This document shows, piece by piece, positions 23,714-32,531 of a stretch of 64,000 nt of DNA. The notes under the pieces were generated by a model. The model did not search any database. It saw only the letters and a list, made by a program, of their open reading frames with translations, and had not been told where the DNA came from. Made by a program: the position numbers and the translations under genes. Source of the stretch: Sphaerisporangium perillae (GTDB lineage Bacteria; Actinomycetota; Actinomycetes; Streptosporangiales; Streptosporangiaceae). The DNA is taken from contig NZ_JALLPO010000024.1 of the NCBI RefSeq assembly GCF_023276435.1, forward strand, positions 1 to 64,000, in the 5' to 3' direction. Position 1 is the stretch's first letter; every line of letters begins with the position of its first letter.

Positions 23714-24976
23714 TCAGTGGGCGGTGGCGGTGCTCACGCGGTAGCTCAGGTAGTCGTTGTCACGATCTATGCCGAGTGCCTGACCGCTGAGGAAGTCCGC
23801 CGCGTCGATGTAGGTGTACGGCTGCATGAACCATCCAGCGCGCACGTCGCGGTAAAGCCGCGACAGCGGGTGCGACGCCCCGTAGCCGGCGCCGCCGACG
23901 ACGGTCAAGCAGTCGTTGACCACCGACTGCGCCAGCCGGTTCACCGCCAGCTTCGCGCACTGGAACGGCACCATCATTCGCCTGCCGCGCTCGTCCAGGT
24001 CACCGGTGAGGTCGTCGTTGAGCGCATCGGCATTGGCGAGCGCCGCTGCGGCCGTGGCCCGAAGCGTGTAGAGGTTGGTCTCGATGTCGGCGACGAGGGT
24101 CCGCACGGCCGCCGGCGGCGCGGTCGATCGGCGCGTGACCGCACCGACGGCGATGTCACGTGCGGCGCGTGCGACGCCGGCGTAGATGCCGAGCATGGTG
24201 ACCGAGCTGACGGTCTGTCCGGCCAGCGCACGGTCGCTGTGCGCACCGATCACTCCCCGGTGCAGCACGTCTTCCGCGGCGACCCGGCACCCGTCGAACA
24301 CGATGTCGTACGTGCCCGACGCGCGCATGCCAAGGCCGTCCCACTCGGGCAGGACCGTCAGCCCGGGTGTCGCGCGGTCGAGGACCGCGGCGGCGAGGGT
24401 GACCGGCTCGCCGTCGACGACCTTCTGGGTGTGCACCAGGAAGTGGGTGGCCATCGGCGCGAGGGTCACCAGCGTCTTGCGGCCGGACAGCAGCCAGTCG
24501 CCGCGCCCGTCGGGCGTCAGCCGGGTCACCGCCGTATGGTGGTCCCTCGCGCCGCCGCAGATCACGAGCCGGTCGGATGCCATGCCCCGCAGCAGCCGCT
24601 CCGCCAGCGCCCGCACCGGCGGCGAGCCGTGTTGCCATTCGTAGGCGAGAGTCAGGCCGCGGCTGAACTGCACGTGCAGGGCGAGCGCGGTGGAGGCGTC
24701 GGCCTCGGCGACGGCGGCCAGCACGGTCGCGACATCGGACAGGCACGAGACCCCCATGCCGCCGAGCTCGGCGGGGACGGTCCCTGCCATGACGCCGTTG
24801 TCGAGGAACCGCTCGAAGGTCTCCGTCGGGAACTCGCCGAACCGGTCGTGGGCGGCGGCGCCGTCCCGGATCCGGGCGACATCCTGCTCTACCAGGGCCA
24901 GCAGGGCTCGGCCGTTCGGCGTGACAGGCGCATCGAACCGTCCGGCAGGCAGGCGAGTGGCGCTCCAAGTCGACAA
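23714..24976 (-). CDS. Acyl-CoA dehydrogenase-fold flavoprotein, possible N-oxygenase
   Basis: About 420 residues if the TTG at 24976 is used; GTG 24925 is an alternative. The FAD fold is complete: N-terminal helical domain, RLLRGMASDRLVICGG, beta-domain with WLLSGRKTLVTLAPMATHFLV, and C-terminal helices ending with RLYRDVRAGWFMQPYTYIDA. The usual active-site Glu of acyl-CoA dehydrogenases (as in YEGTNE) is replaced by MQPYTYI. This fits the flavin monooxygenase branch of the fold, which includes sugar nitrososynthases such as KijD3 and RubN8. Its place near a 3-amino-3-C-methyl sugar cassette makes an N-oxygenase role possible. A plain dehydrogenase remains the alternative. Confidence 0.7.
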   Translation of the reverse strand: MSTWSATRLPAGRFDAPVTPNGRALLALVEQDVARIRDGAAAHDRFGEFPTETFERFLDNGVMAGTVPAELGGMGVSCLSDVATVLAAVAEADASTALALHVQFSRGLTLAYEWQHGSPPVRALAERLLRGMASDRLVICGGARDHHTAVTRLTPDGRGDWLLSGRKTLVTLAPMATHFLVHTQKVVDGEPVTLAAAVLDRATPGLTVLPEWDGLGMRASGTYDIVFDGCRVAAEDVLHRGVIGAHSDRALAGQTVSSVTMLGIYAGVARAARDIAVGAVTRRSTAPPAAVRTLVADIETNLYTLRATAAAALANADALNDDLTGDLDERGRRMMVPFQCAKLAVNRLAQSVVNDCLTVVGGAGYGASHPLSRLYRDVRAGWFMQPYTYIDAADFLSGQALGIDRDNDYLSYRVSTATAH

Positions 24977-25166
24977 TGGACACTCCGGGATGTCTGGGGG
25001 CGATGACGACCTTCGAGTTCAGCGGACGACCGGACCGGCGGCTTGAAATCGAGCGTAACACCGTAAAACGGTGTGGGACCGATGCACGGGCGAACCGCTG
25101 GATAGTGCGCAACTCGGAAGAAAACGCGGCCGCGAGGCGGAACGTGCTGATCGCGGCGCCGGGATC

Positions 25167-26243
25167 TCACGTCGCGCGAAGGTACTGGTCGGGCCGGCGC
25201 GGTCGCACACCCAGCGCGCGGGCGGCCTGCTGCGGCCAGTAAGGGTTGCGCAGCAGTTCACGGCCGAGCAAGACGGCATCGGCCTGACCGGAGGCGAGGA
25301 TCGACTCGGCCTGGTGGGGGTCGGTGATCTGGCCGACCGCGGCCACCGGCCGGTCGATCTCGGCGCGTACCCGGGCCGCGAACGGCACCTGGTATCCGGG
25401 ACCGGTGAGGATCTTCACCTCCGCGGCGTTGCCGCCGCTGGAGATGTCCAGCAGGTCGACGCCATGGGCGTGCAGCTCCTTGGCCAGCCGCACGGTGTCG
25501 TCCACGCTCCAGCCCTGGCCATCGGGGAGCCAGTCGGTGGCCGAGACCCGGAAGAACACCGGCAGCTCCTCGGGCCAGACGGCGCGGACGGCGTCGACGA
25601 CCTCCAGGGCGAAACGGATGCGGTTCTCGAACGGGCCGCCGTAGGCGTCGGTGCGGTGGTTGCTGTGCGGGGAGAGGAACTCGCCGATCAGGTAGCCGTG
25701 CGCGCCGTGGATCTCCGCGACCCGGAAGCCCGCCCGCAGCGCGCGCTCGGCCGCGGCGGCGAAGTCGGCCACGATGCGGCGGATCTGGCCGGCCGGCAGT
25801 TCCTCGGGTGCCGGGTAGCCGTCGGAGAACGGAATCGGGCTGGGCGCGACCGGCCGCCAGCCGCCTTCCGCGGTGCCGAGTGGAGCGCCGCCGCGCCAGG
25901 GCCGGTCGGCCGAGGCCTTACGCCCGGCGTGCGCGAGCTGGATGCCGGGCACGGTGCCGTGCCTGGACAGGAAGCCGGTGATCCGCGTGAACGCCGCCTG
26001 CTGGCGGTCGTTCCACAGGCCGAGGTCGGCGGGGCTGATCCGTCCCTCCGGGGAGACGGCGGTGGCCTCGGTCAGGATCAGTCCGGTGCCGCCCACCGCC
26101 CGGCTCGCGAGGTGGGCGAAGTGCCAATCATGCGGCGCTCCTATCTCCGGGCCGTCGGTGGCGGCAGAATATTGGCACATCGGTGCCATCCAGGCACGGT
26201 TCGGGATGGTCAGCGACCGGAGGGTGATGGGCGCGAAAAGCAT
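25167..26243 (-). CDS. Old yellow enzyme (YqjM-like NADH:flavin oxidoreductase)
   Basis: 358 residues from ATG 26243 with GAGGAG upstream. TIM barrel with FMN: APITLRSLTIPNRAWMAPMCQYSA (the Cys-Gln-Tyr flavin-tuning motif), GIQLAHAGRKAS, AEIHGAHGYLIGEFLSPHSNHRTDAYGGP with the paired His that bind the substrate carbonyl, and DAVLLGRELLRNPYWP. It reduces activated C=C bonds using NADPH. It starts 44 bases after the nucleotidylyltransferase stop and points the same way, so it is probably co-transcribed with the deoxysugar genes. Whether it works on a sugar intermediate is open. Confidence 0.88.
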   Translation of the reverse strand: MLFAPITLRSLTIPNRAWMAPMCQYSAATDGPEIGAPHDWHFAHLASRAVGGTGLILTEATAVSPEGRISPADLGLWNDRQQAAFTRITGFLSRHGTVPGIQLAHAGRKASADRPWRGGAPLGTAEGGWRPVAPSPIPFSDGYPAPEELPAGQIRRIVADFAAAAERALRAGFRVAEIHGAHGYLIGEFLSPHSNHRTDAYGGPFENRIRFALEVVDAVRAVWPEELPVFFRVSATDWLPDGQGWSVDDTVRLAKELHAHGVDLLDISSGGNAAEVKILTGPGYQVPFAARVRAEIDRPVAAVGQITDPHQAESILASGQADAVLLGRELLRNPYWPQQAARALGVRPRRPDQYLRAT

Positions 26244-26287
26244 GAGGATCTCCTCGTTCGCCCCCTTATGCGATGGCAGGGGACGGC

Positions 26288-27160
26288 TCAGTCCAGCGCA
26301 TAAGCGATCTCCGTGAGATGGCGACCGTAGTTCGACTGCCGCATTCCGGCGCCGAGTTCGTAACAGGCCTCGGCGTCGATGAAGCCCATCCGCAGGGCGA
26401 TCTCCTCGAGGCAGGCCACCCGCTCGTCCTGGTGTTTCTCGATGCCCTGCACGTACTGGCTGGCGGCCAGCAGGGAGTCGTAGGTGCCGCAGTCGAGCCA
26501 GGTGCAGTCACGACCCAGCCCGATCAGCCTCGCCCGGCCCTGCTTGAGGTACTCGAGGTTGACGTCGGTGATCTCCAGTTCGCCACGGGGCGAGGGGGCG
26601 AGCCCTCGGGCGATGTCGACGACCTGGTTGTCGTAGAAGTACAGGCCCGTGATCGCGTTGTTCGAGCGCGGTCGCGGCGGCTTCTCCTCGATGGAGACCA
26701 GCATGCCCTCGGAGTCGACCTCGCCGATGCCGTACCGCTCCGGGTCGGGCACGGGGTGGCCGAACAGGGTGCAGCCATCGAGCGACTCCCGGGAGCGGCG
26801 CAGCGATTCCGGGAACCCGGCGCCGTGGAAGAGGTTGTCGCCGAGGATGAGCGCCGAGTTGTCGCCGCCGATGTGGCCGGCGCCGATCAGGAACGCCTCG
26901 GCGATGCCGCGCGGCTCTTCCTGCACCGCGTAGGACAGGTTCAGGCCGAGCTTGGAGCCGTCGCCGAGCAGGCTCCGCATGACCGGGACCGCGGACGACG
27001 TGGATATGATCAAGATGTCGCGGATCCCGGCCAGCATCAGCACCGAGAGCGGGTAGTAGACCATCGGCTTGTTGTAGACGGCGAGCAGTTGCTTCGACGT
27101 CACCAAGGTCAGCGGGAACAGCCGTGTACCGCTGCCGCCGGCGAGAACGATTCCCTTCAT
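26288..27160 (-). CDS. rmlA: Glucose-1-phosphate thymidylyltransferase
   Basis: 290 residues from ATG 27160 with AAGGAG upstream. It makes dTDP-glucose from glucose-1-phosphate and dTTP. Motifs: MKGIVLAGGSGTRLFPLT, SKQLLAVYNKPMVYYPLSVLM, ALILGDNLFHG, GEVDSEGMLVSIEEKP and LGRDCTWLDCGTYDSLLAAS. The length and motif set match the RmlA type used in deoxysugar pathways. It is the activating step of the cassette, and lies between the glycosyltransferase and OYE genes. Confidence 0.92.
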   Translation of the reverse strand: MKGIVLAGGSGTRLFPLTLVTSKQLLAVYNKPMVYYPLSVLMLAGIRDILIISTSSAVPVMRSLLGDGSKLGLNLSYAVQEEPRGIAEAFLIGAGHIGGDNSALILGDNLFHGAGFPESLRRSRESLDGCTLFGHPVPDPERYGIGEVDSEGMLVSIEEKPPRPRSNNAITGLYFYDNQVVDIARGLAPSPRGELEITDVNLEYLKQGRARLIGLGRDCTWLDCGTYDSLLAASQYVQGIEKHQDERVACLEEIALRMGFIDAEACYELGAGMRQSNYGRHLTEIAYALD

Positions 27161-27313
27161 CGAATCTCCTTAGGCGTGGAGACCTCCGCCTTCAGACGGG
27201 GGTGGAAACGCGGCACGGTGTGGAATGGTGTCGGATGGTGCGGCGGGAACTCCGCACGATTCCGGTCCGTTCTTCGCGACCTCACCGAAGACCATCGCGT
27301 GGTCGCCTACGGG

Positions 27314-28603
27314 TCAAGGACGCGACGTGCGGTATTCGGCGGTGAGCTTCTCCAGCGCCGGCACGACATCGTTCGGGGTTGGCATCGCTCGCACCTCGGT
27401 GCGCACCTTGGCGGCGTTCGCCGCGAACGACGGGTCTTCCAGGACCAGCTTGAGACTGTCTCGCAGCACGTCGGCGGTCAGACTGCCGGCATTGACCGCG
27501 TACACCCCGGCGCCGCGGTGCTCCACCGCGTTCGCCATGGCCACCGAACCCCACCATTTCTCGACTTTGAAATCGTTGGGCACGATGATCTGCGGGACGG
27601 CGTGCTCGATCGCCGACGCGAAGGTCCCGCAGCCGCCTTCGTGGACGATCGCCGAACACGTGGGCAGCAGCGCGTTCAATGGGACGAAGTCGACGGCACG
27701 CACATTGTCCGGGAGATTCGGCACCGACTCGAGCTGTTTGGCGTTGAAGGTCGCGACCACCTCGAGGTCGAGGTCGGCCACCGCGTCGAAAAGCTCACTG
27801 GCCGAAGCCGACGTGCCCTCGATGTTGGCATCCCGATGCGAGATGCCCAGCGTTATGCAGACGCGCCTGCGGGTGGGCCGCTCGTACACCCACTTCGGTG
27901 TGGTCGCGGGACCGTTGAACGGCACGTTGCGCATCGGCAGGTAGTGCACGCCGTCCGGCCGCCAGACCCAAAGTGGCATGGGGGAGATGGTCCACTGCCC
28001 GACCGCCGCCGTCTCGTCGAAGTCGCGGCCGTGCTGCTCCAGGAGCGGCTGCAGCCAGTCCCGCAGTGGGTCGCCATCGGAGGCGAACCGGTCCTGGCAG
28101 GCCGCACGTAGCTGGGCCAGCCTGTCCACGGTGAACAGCATCCGGGCATGCGCGGCGCCGACGGCTCGGGCCGCCACCACGCCGGGCAGAGCGGTCGGGT
28201 CCGTGATGACCAGGTCGGGTCGCCACGTACGAGCGAAGCTCACCAGGTCATCGACCGTGGAGTCCGGGTAGAACACCCCATGTACGCCTGAGATGAGGTC
28301 CTTGTATTCGATGTACGGATCGCCCCAGCCGAAGTCGCTCTGTACCGACTTCCCGGTGCGCAGACCCCGCGGGTCGGCGGGCCCCGTCGCCCCGTCGATC
28401 GGCGGCACCTGCGCCACCTTCTCCTCCAGGAGGAGCATTTCGCCGATCGAGATGCCGGGCAGTCCGGTGTGCGCGATGTCGTCGGCCATATCCGGCGGAC
28501 CGGCGATGCACACCTCATGCCCCGCGTTACGGAGCGCCCACGCCATCGGCACCTGCACATACAGGTGTGACTTGAAGGGGTTGGTTACGAAGAGGATCCG
28601 CAT
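27314..28603 (-). CDS. DesVII/EryCIII-type glycosyltransferase
   Basis: 429 residues from ATG 28603 with GGAGG upstream. N-terminal acceptor half begins MRILFVTNPFKSHLYVQVPM; the C-terminal donor half has the nucleotide-sugar signature VHEGGCGTFASAIEHAVPQI. The long middle with WVWRPDGVHYLPMRNVPFNG is typical of macrolide/anthracycline glycosyltransferases of the activator-dependent DesVII group. It would transfer the dTDP-sugar made by this cassette to a hydroxyl (or nitrogen) of an unknown acceptor. A cytochrome P450-like activator (DesVIII/EryCII) is not found in the window. Its gene is divergent from the first methyltransferase. Confidence 0.88.
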   Translation of the reverse strand: MRILFVTNPFKSHLYVQVPMAWALRNAGHEVCIAGPPDMADDIAHTGLPGISIGEMLLLEEKVAQVPPIDGATGPADPRGLRTGKSVQSDFGWGDPYIEYKDLISGVHGVFYPDSTVDDLVSFARTWRPDLVITDPTALPGVVAARAVGAAHARMLFTVDRLAQLRAACQDRFASDGDPLRDWLQPLLEQHGRDFDETAAVGQWTISPMPLWVWRPDGVHYLPMRNVPFNGPATTPKWVYERPTRRRVCITLGISHRDANIEGTSASASELFDAVADLDLEVVATFNAKQLESVPNLPDNVRAVDFVPLNALLPTCSAIVHEGGCGTFASAIEHAVPQIIVPNDFKVEKWWGSVAMANAVEHRGAGVYAVNAGSLTADVLRDSLKLVLEDPSFAANAAKVRTEVRAMPTPNDVVPALEKLTAEYRTSRP

Positions 28604-29128
28604 CGGAGCCCTTCCTCCTAGGTGATGAGCGACAGCGGCTATTCCAGGTGACGCGCCCTGGCGGCAGCCGGCCGGTGGGACCTCTCGGCACACGCCCGAA
28701 ACGGGGGGCGCGCACGCTGCGGACGGTCGCCGCGTCAGTGGGTGGTATCCGGCCGGCTTTTCGTATCGTTAAGGCCCGCTTACTCGAGTCGACGTTCCCC
28801 AGTATGGCGTCAGGCGCCGTCGCGAGCGTCTTCTGGATTGCGTGCTTGGCCATCGCCGGAAGCCATGTGCGGTCGCCGGTCGGGGCGCACCGGCCCTGGC
28901 GGAACCTTTCGCGCCCCCCGGCGGGCGATCGCACCGTGTTCGAGGCGGGCCGGGAATTGAAAGGCGCAGTCATTGAAAAGTGTGCGGGGGGGGGCGGACA
29001 TAGGTGGCAGGAAGTGGTCAGGGGCGTTCAGCTTGCTGCCGCCGGTTTCTCTGGCTCTAGGGCTTTCATTTCCGGAGAGTTGTTCGTGCAAGGACGAAAT
29101 GAAAGCCCTCAGGAAAAGAGACGAAGAA
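28604..29128. other. Intergenic region between divergent glycosyltransferase and methyltransferase
   Basis: About 500 bases with no supported gene. It contains a run of nine Gs within 28983-28993 and probably the divergent promoters of the two halves of the cassette. A possible earlier start of the methyltransferase lies at ATG 29099 (AAGGAC upstream). Confidence 0.4.
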
Positions 29129-29872
29129 ATGACCGGAACCACTTCCACCGACCATTCCGTGCTCTTCGACGCCGAACACGCCAAGCTTTTCGACCTGGTG
29201 TACACCGCACGACGCAAGGACTACGCCGCCGAGTCCAAGGCCGTCGTGCAGCACATCCGCGCGCGCAAGCCCGGCGCCCGTTCGCTGCTGGACGTCGGCT
29301 GCGGCACCGGAGAGCACCTGCGCTCGCTGAAGGACGTGTTCTTCGATGTGGAAGGGCTCGACCTCACCCCCGCCATGCGGGAGCTGGCGAGGAACAAACT
29401 GCCGCAGGTGCCGATCCACGCCGGCGACATGAGCGACTTCGCGCTCCACCGCACCTTCGACGCGGTGATCTGCCTCCACAGCTCGATCGCGTTTCTCCCG
29501 CTGTCACGGTTGAAGCCGGCGATCGCCTGTATGGCGCGGCACCTCAACCCTGGAGGGGTGCTCATCGTCGAGCCGTGGTACTCGCCGGAGCGGGCAACCG
29601 ACCGCACCGTGGTCAGTGACATCGTGCGCCGGGACGACGGCCTGACCATCGCGCGCGTGTCGCGCGGCGTCATCCGTGACGGCGAGCACCACCTGGAGAC
29701 GCACTTCATCGTGGCCGACGCCGACGGCGTCCGTCACTCCGCCGACACCCAGGTGATGGGCATCTTCCGGCGGGAGGAGTATCAAGCCGCGTTCGCCGGG
29801 GCGGGCTGTGATCCGGAGTACTTCGAGGACGGACTGGCCGGCCGAGGACTGTTCGTCGCGGTCCGCCGCTGA
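29129..29872 (+). CDS. TylM1/DesVI-like sugar N-methyltransferase
   Basis: 247 residues from ATG 29129; ATG 29099 is an in-frame alternative. SAM-binding motif SLLDVGCGTGEHLRSL, then VEGLDLTPAMRELA, GDMSDFALHRTFDAVICLHSSI, the RHLNPGGVLIVEPWYSPE motif of this subfamily and the GRGLFVAVR ending. Relatives TylM1 and DesVI N,N-dimethylate 3-amino groups of TDP-sugars. It is a paralogue of the methyltransferase at 35360. Two such enzymes in one cassette suggest two methylation steps, or that one of them has shifted to an O-methylation. Confidence 0.85.
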   Translation: MTGTTSTDHSVLFDAEHAKLFDLVYTARRKDYAAESKAVVQHIRARKPGARSLLDVGCGTGEHLRSLKDVFFDVEGLDLTPAMRELARNKLPQVPIHAGDMSDFALHRTFDAVICLHSSIAFLPLSRLKPAIACMARHLNPGGVLIVEPWYSPERATDRTVVSDIVRRDDGLTIARVSRGVIRDGEHHLETHFIVADADGVRHSADTQVMGIFRREEYQAAFAGAGCDPEYFEDGLAGRGLFVAVRR

Positions 29873-29939
29873 CCATGCCGCCTTCGCCGAACCCCGCGGC
29901 CTCGCCCTTGCGCAGATGGTGGATGATCGTGCGGTTGGT

Positions 29940-30953
29940 TCAGGCGGGTGCGGTCGCCGCCAGATCGCCGTCCGGCGTCGCGCCGCTGTCGGGCAGGGCG
30001 AGCCACCACGGGTTCTCCCGCGCCCACTCGATCGTCCTGGTGAGACCCTCGCGCAGGTCCGTCGCGCACCGCCACCCGAGCATTCCTCTGATCTTGCTCG
30101 TGTCCGGGACCCGCCTGCGCAGGTCCTGGTAGCGGCCGCCGAGCCGGTCCCGCGTTTCGATCGGCACGCTCGCCTCGGCGCCGGTCAGCTCCGCGACCAG
30201 AGCGCTCAGCCGGGCCACCGTGGTCTCGACCGAGCTGCCGACGTTGAAGCACTCCCCGAAGGCGTTCTCGCTCGTGGCGACGGCGATCGTCGCGTTGACC
30301 GCGTCCTGGACATAGGTGAAGCACCGCGTCTGGCCGCCGCCGTCGTACACGACCGGCGGCTCCCCGTTCAGGGCCCGGTGGATGCTCCTGCTGACGACGA
30401 ACGCCGGCCGCTGCCGCGGGCCGTACACGTTGAAGTAGCGCACGATGGCCGTTCTGAGCCCGCGGTCGCGGGCGAAGGCGAAGGCGAGATGCTCGCCCAG
30501 CGCCTTGCTGGAGGAATAGCACCAGCGGTCGACGGCGGTGCTGCCCAGCACCCGGTCGTCGTCCTCTCGCCACGGGACCGCGGGGTTCTTCCCGAACACC
30601 TCGCTCGTGCTCGCGACGACGACCTTCGCGCCCGCCCTCGCGGCCAGGTCCAGCAGGTTCCGGGTGCCGAGCAGGTTGATGTCGATGACGTCGAGCGGAC
30701 GGTCGAGATAACGATCGACCCCGACGACGGCGGCGAAGTGGTAGACGGTGTCCACGCCGTCCTTCACCACCTCGGCCAGCCGTGCCGCGTCCCGGATGTC
30801 ACCGGTCACGTAACTGACCGAGGGCGGCGGCGACTGGCCGGGGGGCGGCGCGCCGCCGTCGAACACGGTGACCTCGTCGCCGCGCCGGACCAGTTCGTCG
30901 ACCAGATGACTGCCCAGGAACCCGCATCCTCCGGTTACCACGACCCGCGCCAT
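29940..30953 (-). CDS. NDP-glucuronate decarboxylase-like SDR
   Basis: 337 residues from ATG 30953. Extended SDR: Rossmann VVVTGGCGFLGSHLVDELVRRG, STSEVFG, WCYSSSKALGEHLAF with catalytic Tyr and Lys (YxxxK), RYFNVYGPRQRP and DLREGLTRTIEWARE. The STSEVFG plus WREDDDRVLGSTAVDRWCYSSSK block is that of glucuronate decarboxylases/CalS9-like enzymes rather than RmlB 4,6-dehydratases. It starts five bases after the dehydrogenase stop, so the two are coupled: oxidation of C6 followed by its loss yields a pentose. This assignment is family-based inference. Confidence 0.78.
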   Translation of the reverse strand: MARVVVTGGCGFLGSHLVDELVRRGDEVTVFDGGAPPPGQSPPPSVSYVTGDIRDAARLAEVVKDGVDTVYHFAAVVGVDRYLDRPLDVIDINLLGTRNLLDLAARAGAKVVVASTSEVFGKNPAVPWREDDDRVLGSTAVDRWCYSSSKALGEHLAFAFARDRGLRTAIVRYFNVYGPRQRPAFVVSRSIHRALNGEPPVVYDGGGQTRCFTYVQDAVNATIAVATSENAFGECFNVGSSVETTVARLSALVAELTGAEASVPIETRDRLGGRYQDLRRRVPDTSKIRGMLGWRCATDLREGLTRTIEWARENPWWLALPDSGATPDGDLAATAPA

Positions 30954-30958
30954 GACCG

Positions 30959-32308
30959 CTACCTTCCGATTCCCCGGTAGGCGAAACCATGACGCCGGAA
31001 CCGGCCGATGGTCTCGCGCGAGTAGTAGGCGCGGCCGTCGATGATGACGCACGACGGCGCCACCGACTCCCGGAGCGCGACGAAGTCGATGTCGTCGAAC
31101 TCGTCGTGCCGCGCCAGCACGGCGATGCAGTCGGCGCCGGACAGCGCCTCCCGCGCCGTCTCCACCGGCGCCAGCCCGAAGGTCTTCTTGACCTCGCCGG
31201 AGTCGGCGAGCGGGTCGAAGATGGCGACCTCGGCGCCGCCCTGCTGCAACCCGGTCACGATCGGCAGCGCCGGGGTCGCGCGAAGGTCACCGGTGTTGTT
31301 CTTGAACGCCACGCCGAGCACCGCGATCTTCGCCTCCTCCAGCTTCTTGCCGAACCTGGCCAGCTCCTCGACGATCAGGTCGACGGTGTAACCCGGCATG
31401 GAGTCGTTGACCTCACGCGCGACGGGGATCGTGTCCAGTTCGACGTCGCGGTCGCGGGCGGCCCGCCACACCATCCACGGATCCTTGGTCAGGCACGACC
31501 CGCCGACGCCCACGCTCGGCAGCAGGATGTTGACGTTTCCGGTGCCCTTGCGCATCGTGTTCGTCGCGGAGATCACCTCCAGCACGTCGACGTCCAGCAC
31601 GGCGCACAGTGTGGCCAGCTCGTTGGCCATCGCGATGTTGTGGTCGATCCACCAGTTGCTCGCCAGCTTCACCATCTCGGCGCTCTCCATCGACGCGCAC
31701 GAGATGATCTCGGCGCCGATCGTCCGCCGCCAGAACGCGCCCGCGGCGGCCACGCTGTCGGGGCACCATCCGCCGATGGCTATCGGGAACGTCCTCAGCT
31801 CGTGCAGGGCCTGCCCCTCCGACAGCCGCTCGGGGCAGAAGGCCAGCCCGAAGTCCTCGCCCACCTTCAGCCCGCCGCCCTCCAGCAGCGGGGCGACGAG
31901 GTTCCTGGACACACCCGGAGGCACTGTGCTCTTGAGGATCACGAGCTGGCCTTCGCGCAGATGGCCGGCCAGTTCCGTGCACGCGGTCCGCAGTGGCACG
32001 TCGACGAGTTCGGTGTCCCGGACCGGTGTGCTCACGGCGATGATCACCACGTCCACGCCGGACACCAGGTCGTAGTCGGTGGTGACCCGCAGCCGGCCCG
32101 AGTCCAGGCCGCTGTACAGCAACTCGGGCAGCCCCGGCTCGCTGAACCAGCAACGGCGTTGCTCCAACGCCGCGACCAGCGCCGGATTGACGTCGATTCC
32201 CACGACGTCCACGCCTTCGCCGGCAAGGACCGCCGCTACGGTCGACCCCACATAACCCATTCCGATTACCGCGGCGGAGGTATTCCCCTGATCAGACAAG
32301 AATTTCAT
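30959..32308 (-). CDS. Nucleotide-sugar (UDP/TDP-glucose) 6-dehydrogenase
   Basis: 449 residues from ATG 32308. NAD-binding GMGYVGSTVAAVLAGEGV near the N-terminus, middle helices with WWIDHNIAMANELATLC, and the catalytic cysteine at about residue 271 in GVGGSCLTKDP. The C-terminal domain carries VLGVAFKNNTGDLRATPA. It converts the C6 alcohol of NDP-glucose to an acid in two NAD steps. In calicheamicin and related pathways the homologue (CalS8) uses TDP-glucose and is followed by a decarboxylase, which is exactly the next gene here. Confidence 0.88.
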   Translation of the reverse strand: MKFLSDQGNTSAAVIGMGYVGSTVAAVLAGEGVDVVGIDVNPALVAALEQRRCWFSEPGLPELLYSGLDSGRLRVTTDYDLVSGVDVVIIAVSTPVRDTELVDVPLRTACTELAGHLREGQLVILKSTVPPGVSRNLVAPLLEGGGLKVGEDFGLAFCPERLSEGQALHELRTFPIAIGGWCPDSVAAAGAFWRRTIGAEIISCASMESAEMVKLASNWWIDHNIAMANELATLCAVLDVDVLEVISATNTMRKGTGNVNILLPSVGVGGSCLTKDPWMVWRAARDRDVELDTIPVAREVNDSMPGYTVDLIVEELARFGKKLEEAKIAVLGVAFKNNTGDLRATPALPIVTGLQQGGAEVAIFDPLADSGEVKKTFGLAPVETAREALSGADCIAVLARHDEFDDIDFVALRESVAPSCVIIDGRAYYSRETIGRFRRHGFAYRGIGR

Positions 32309-32531
32309 GGGTCACCCACTCTCAGGATGTGCCGATTGGCATACGAACAGCGTGTCAACCGGCACGTCGGGACGCATCTCCTGTGATGCCGTGACCCTTT
32401 TCACCGCGCCCGGGCCGCGCGGGTCCGCGGGCCCTGGATCGCACCGTTCCGCACCGCAATCCAGAAGGTGCGTCGCAAAGCCCGGTCGTACGACGATGCA
32501 GGCAGTCATACGACCTCATGGGGAGCCTCCG

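Noticed and set aside
26273-28111. A 612-residue plus-strand frame
   Set aside because: It is antisense to rmlA and the glycosyltransferase gene and has no recognisable motif.
28983-28993. Poly-G run in the glycosyltransferase-methyltransferase intergenic region, considered as a phase-variable tract
   Set aside because: It lies outside any coding frame and far from the predicted starts; possible effect on a promoter only.
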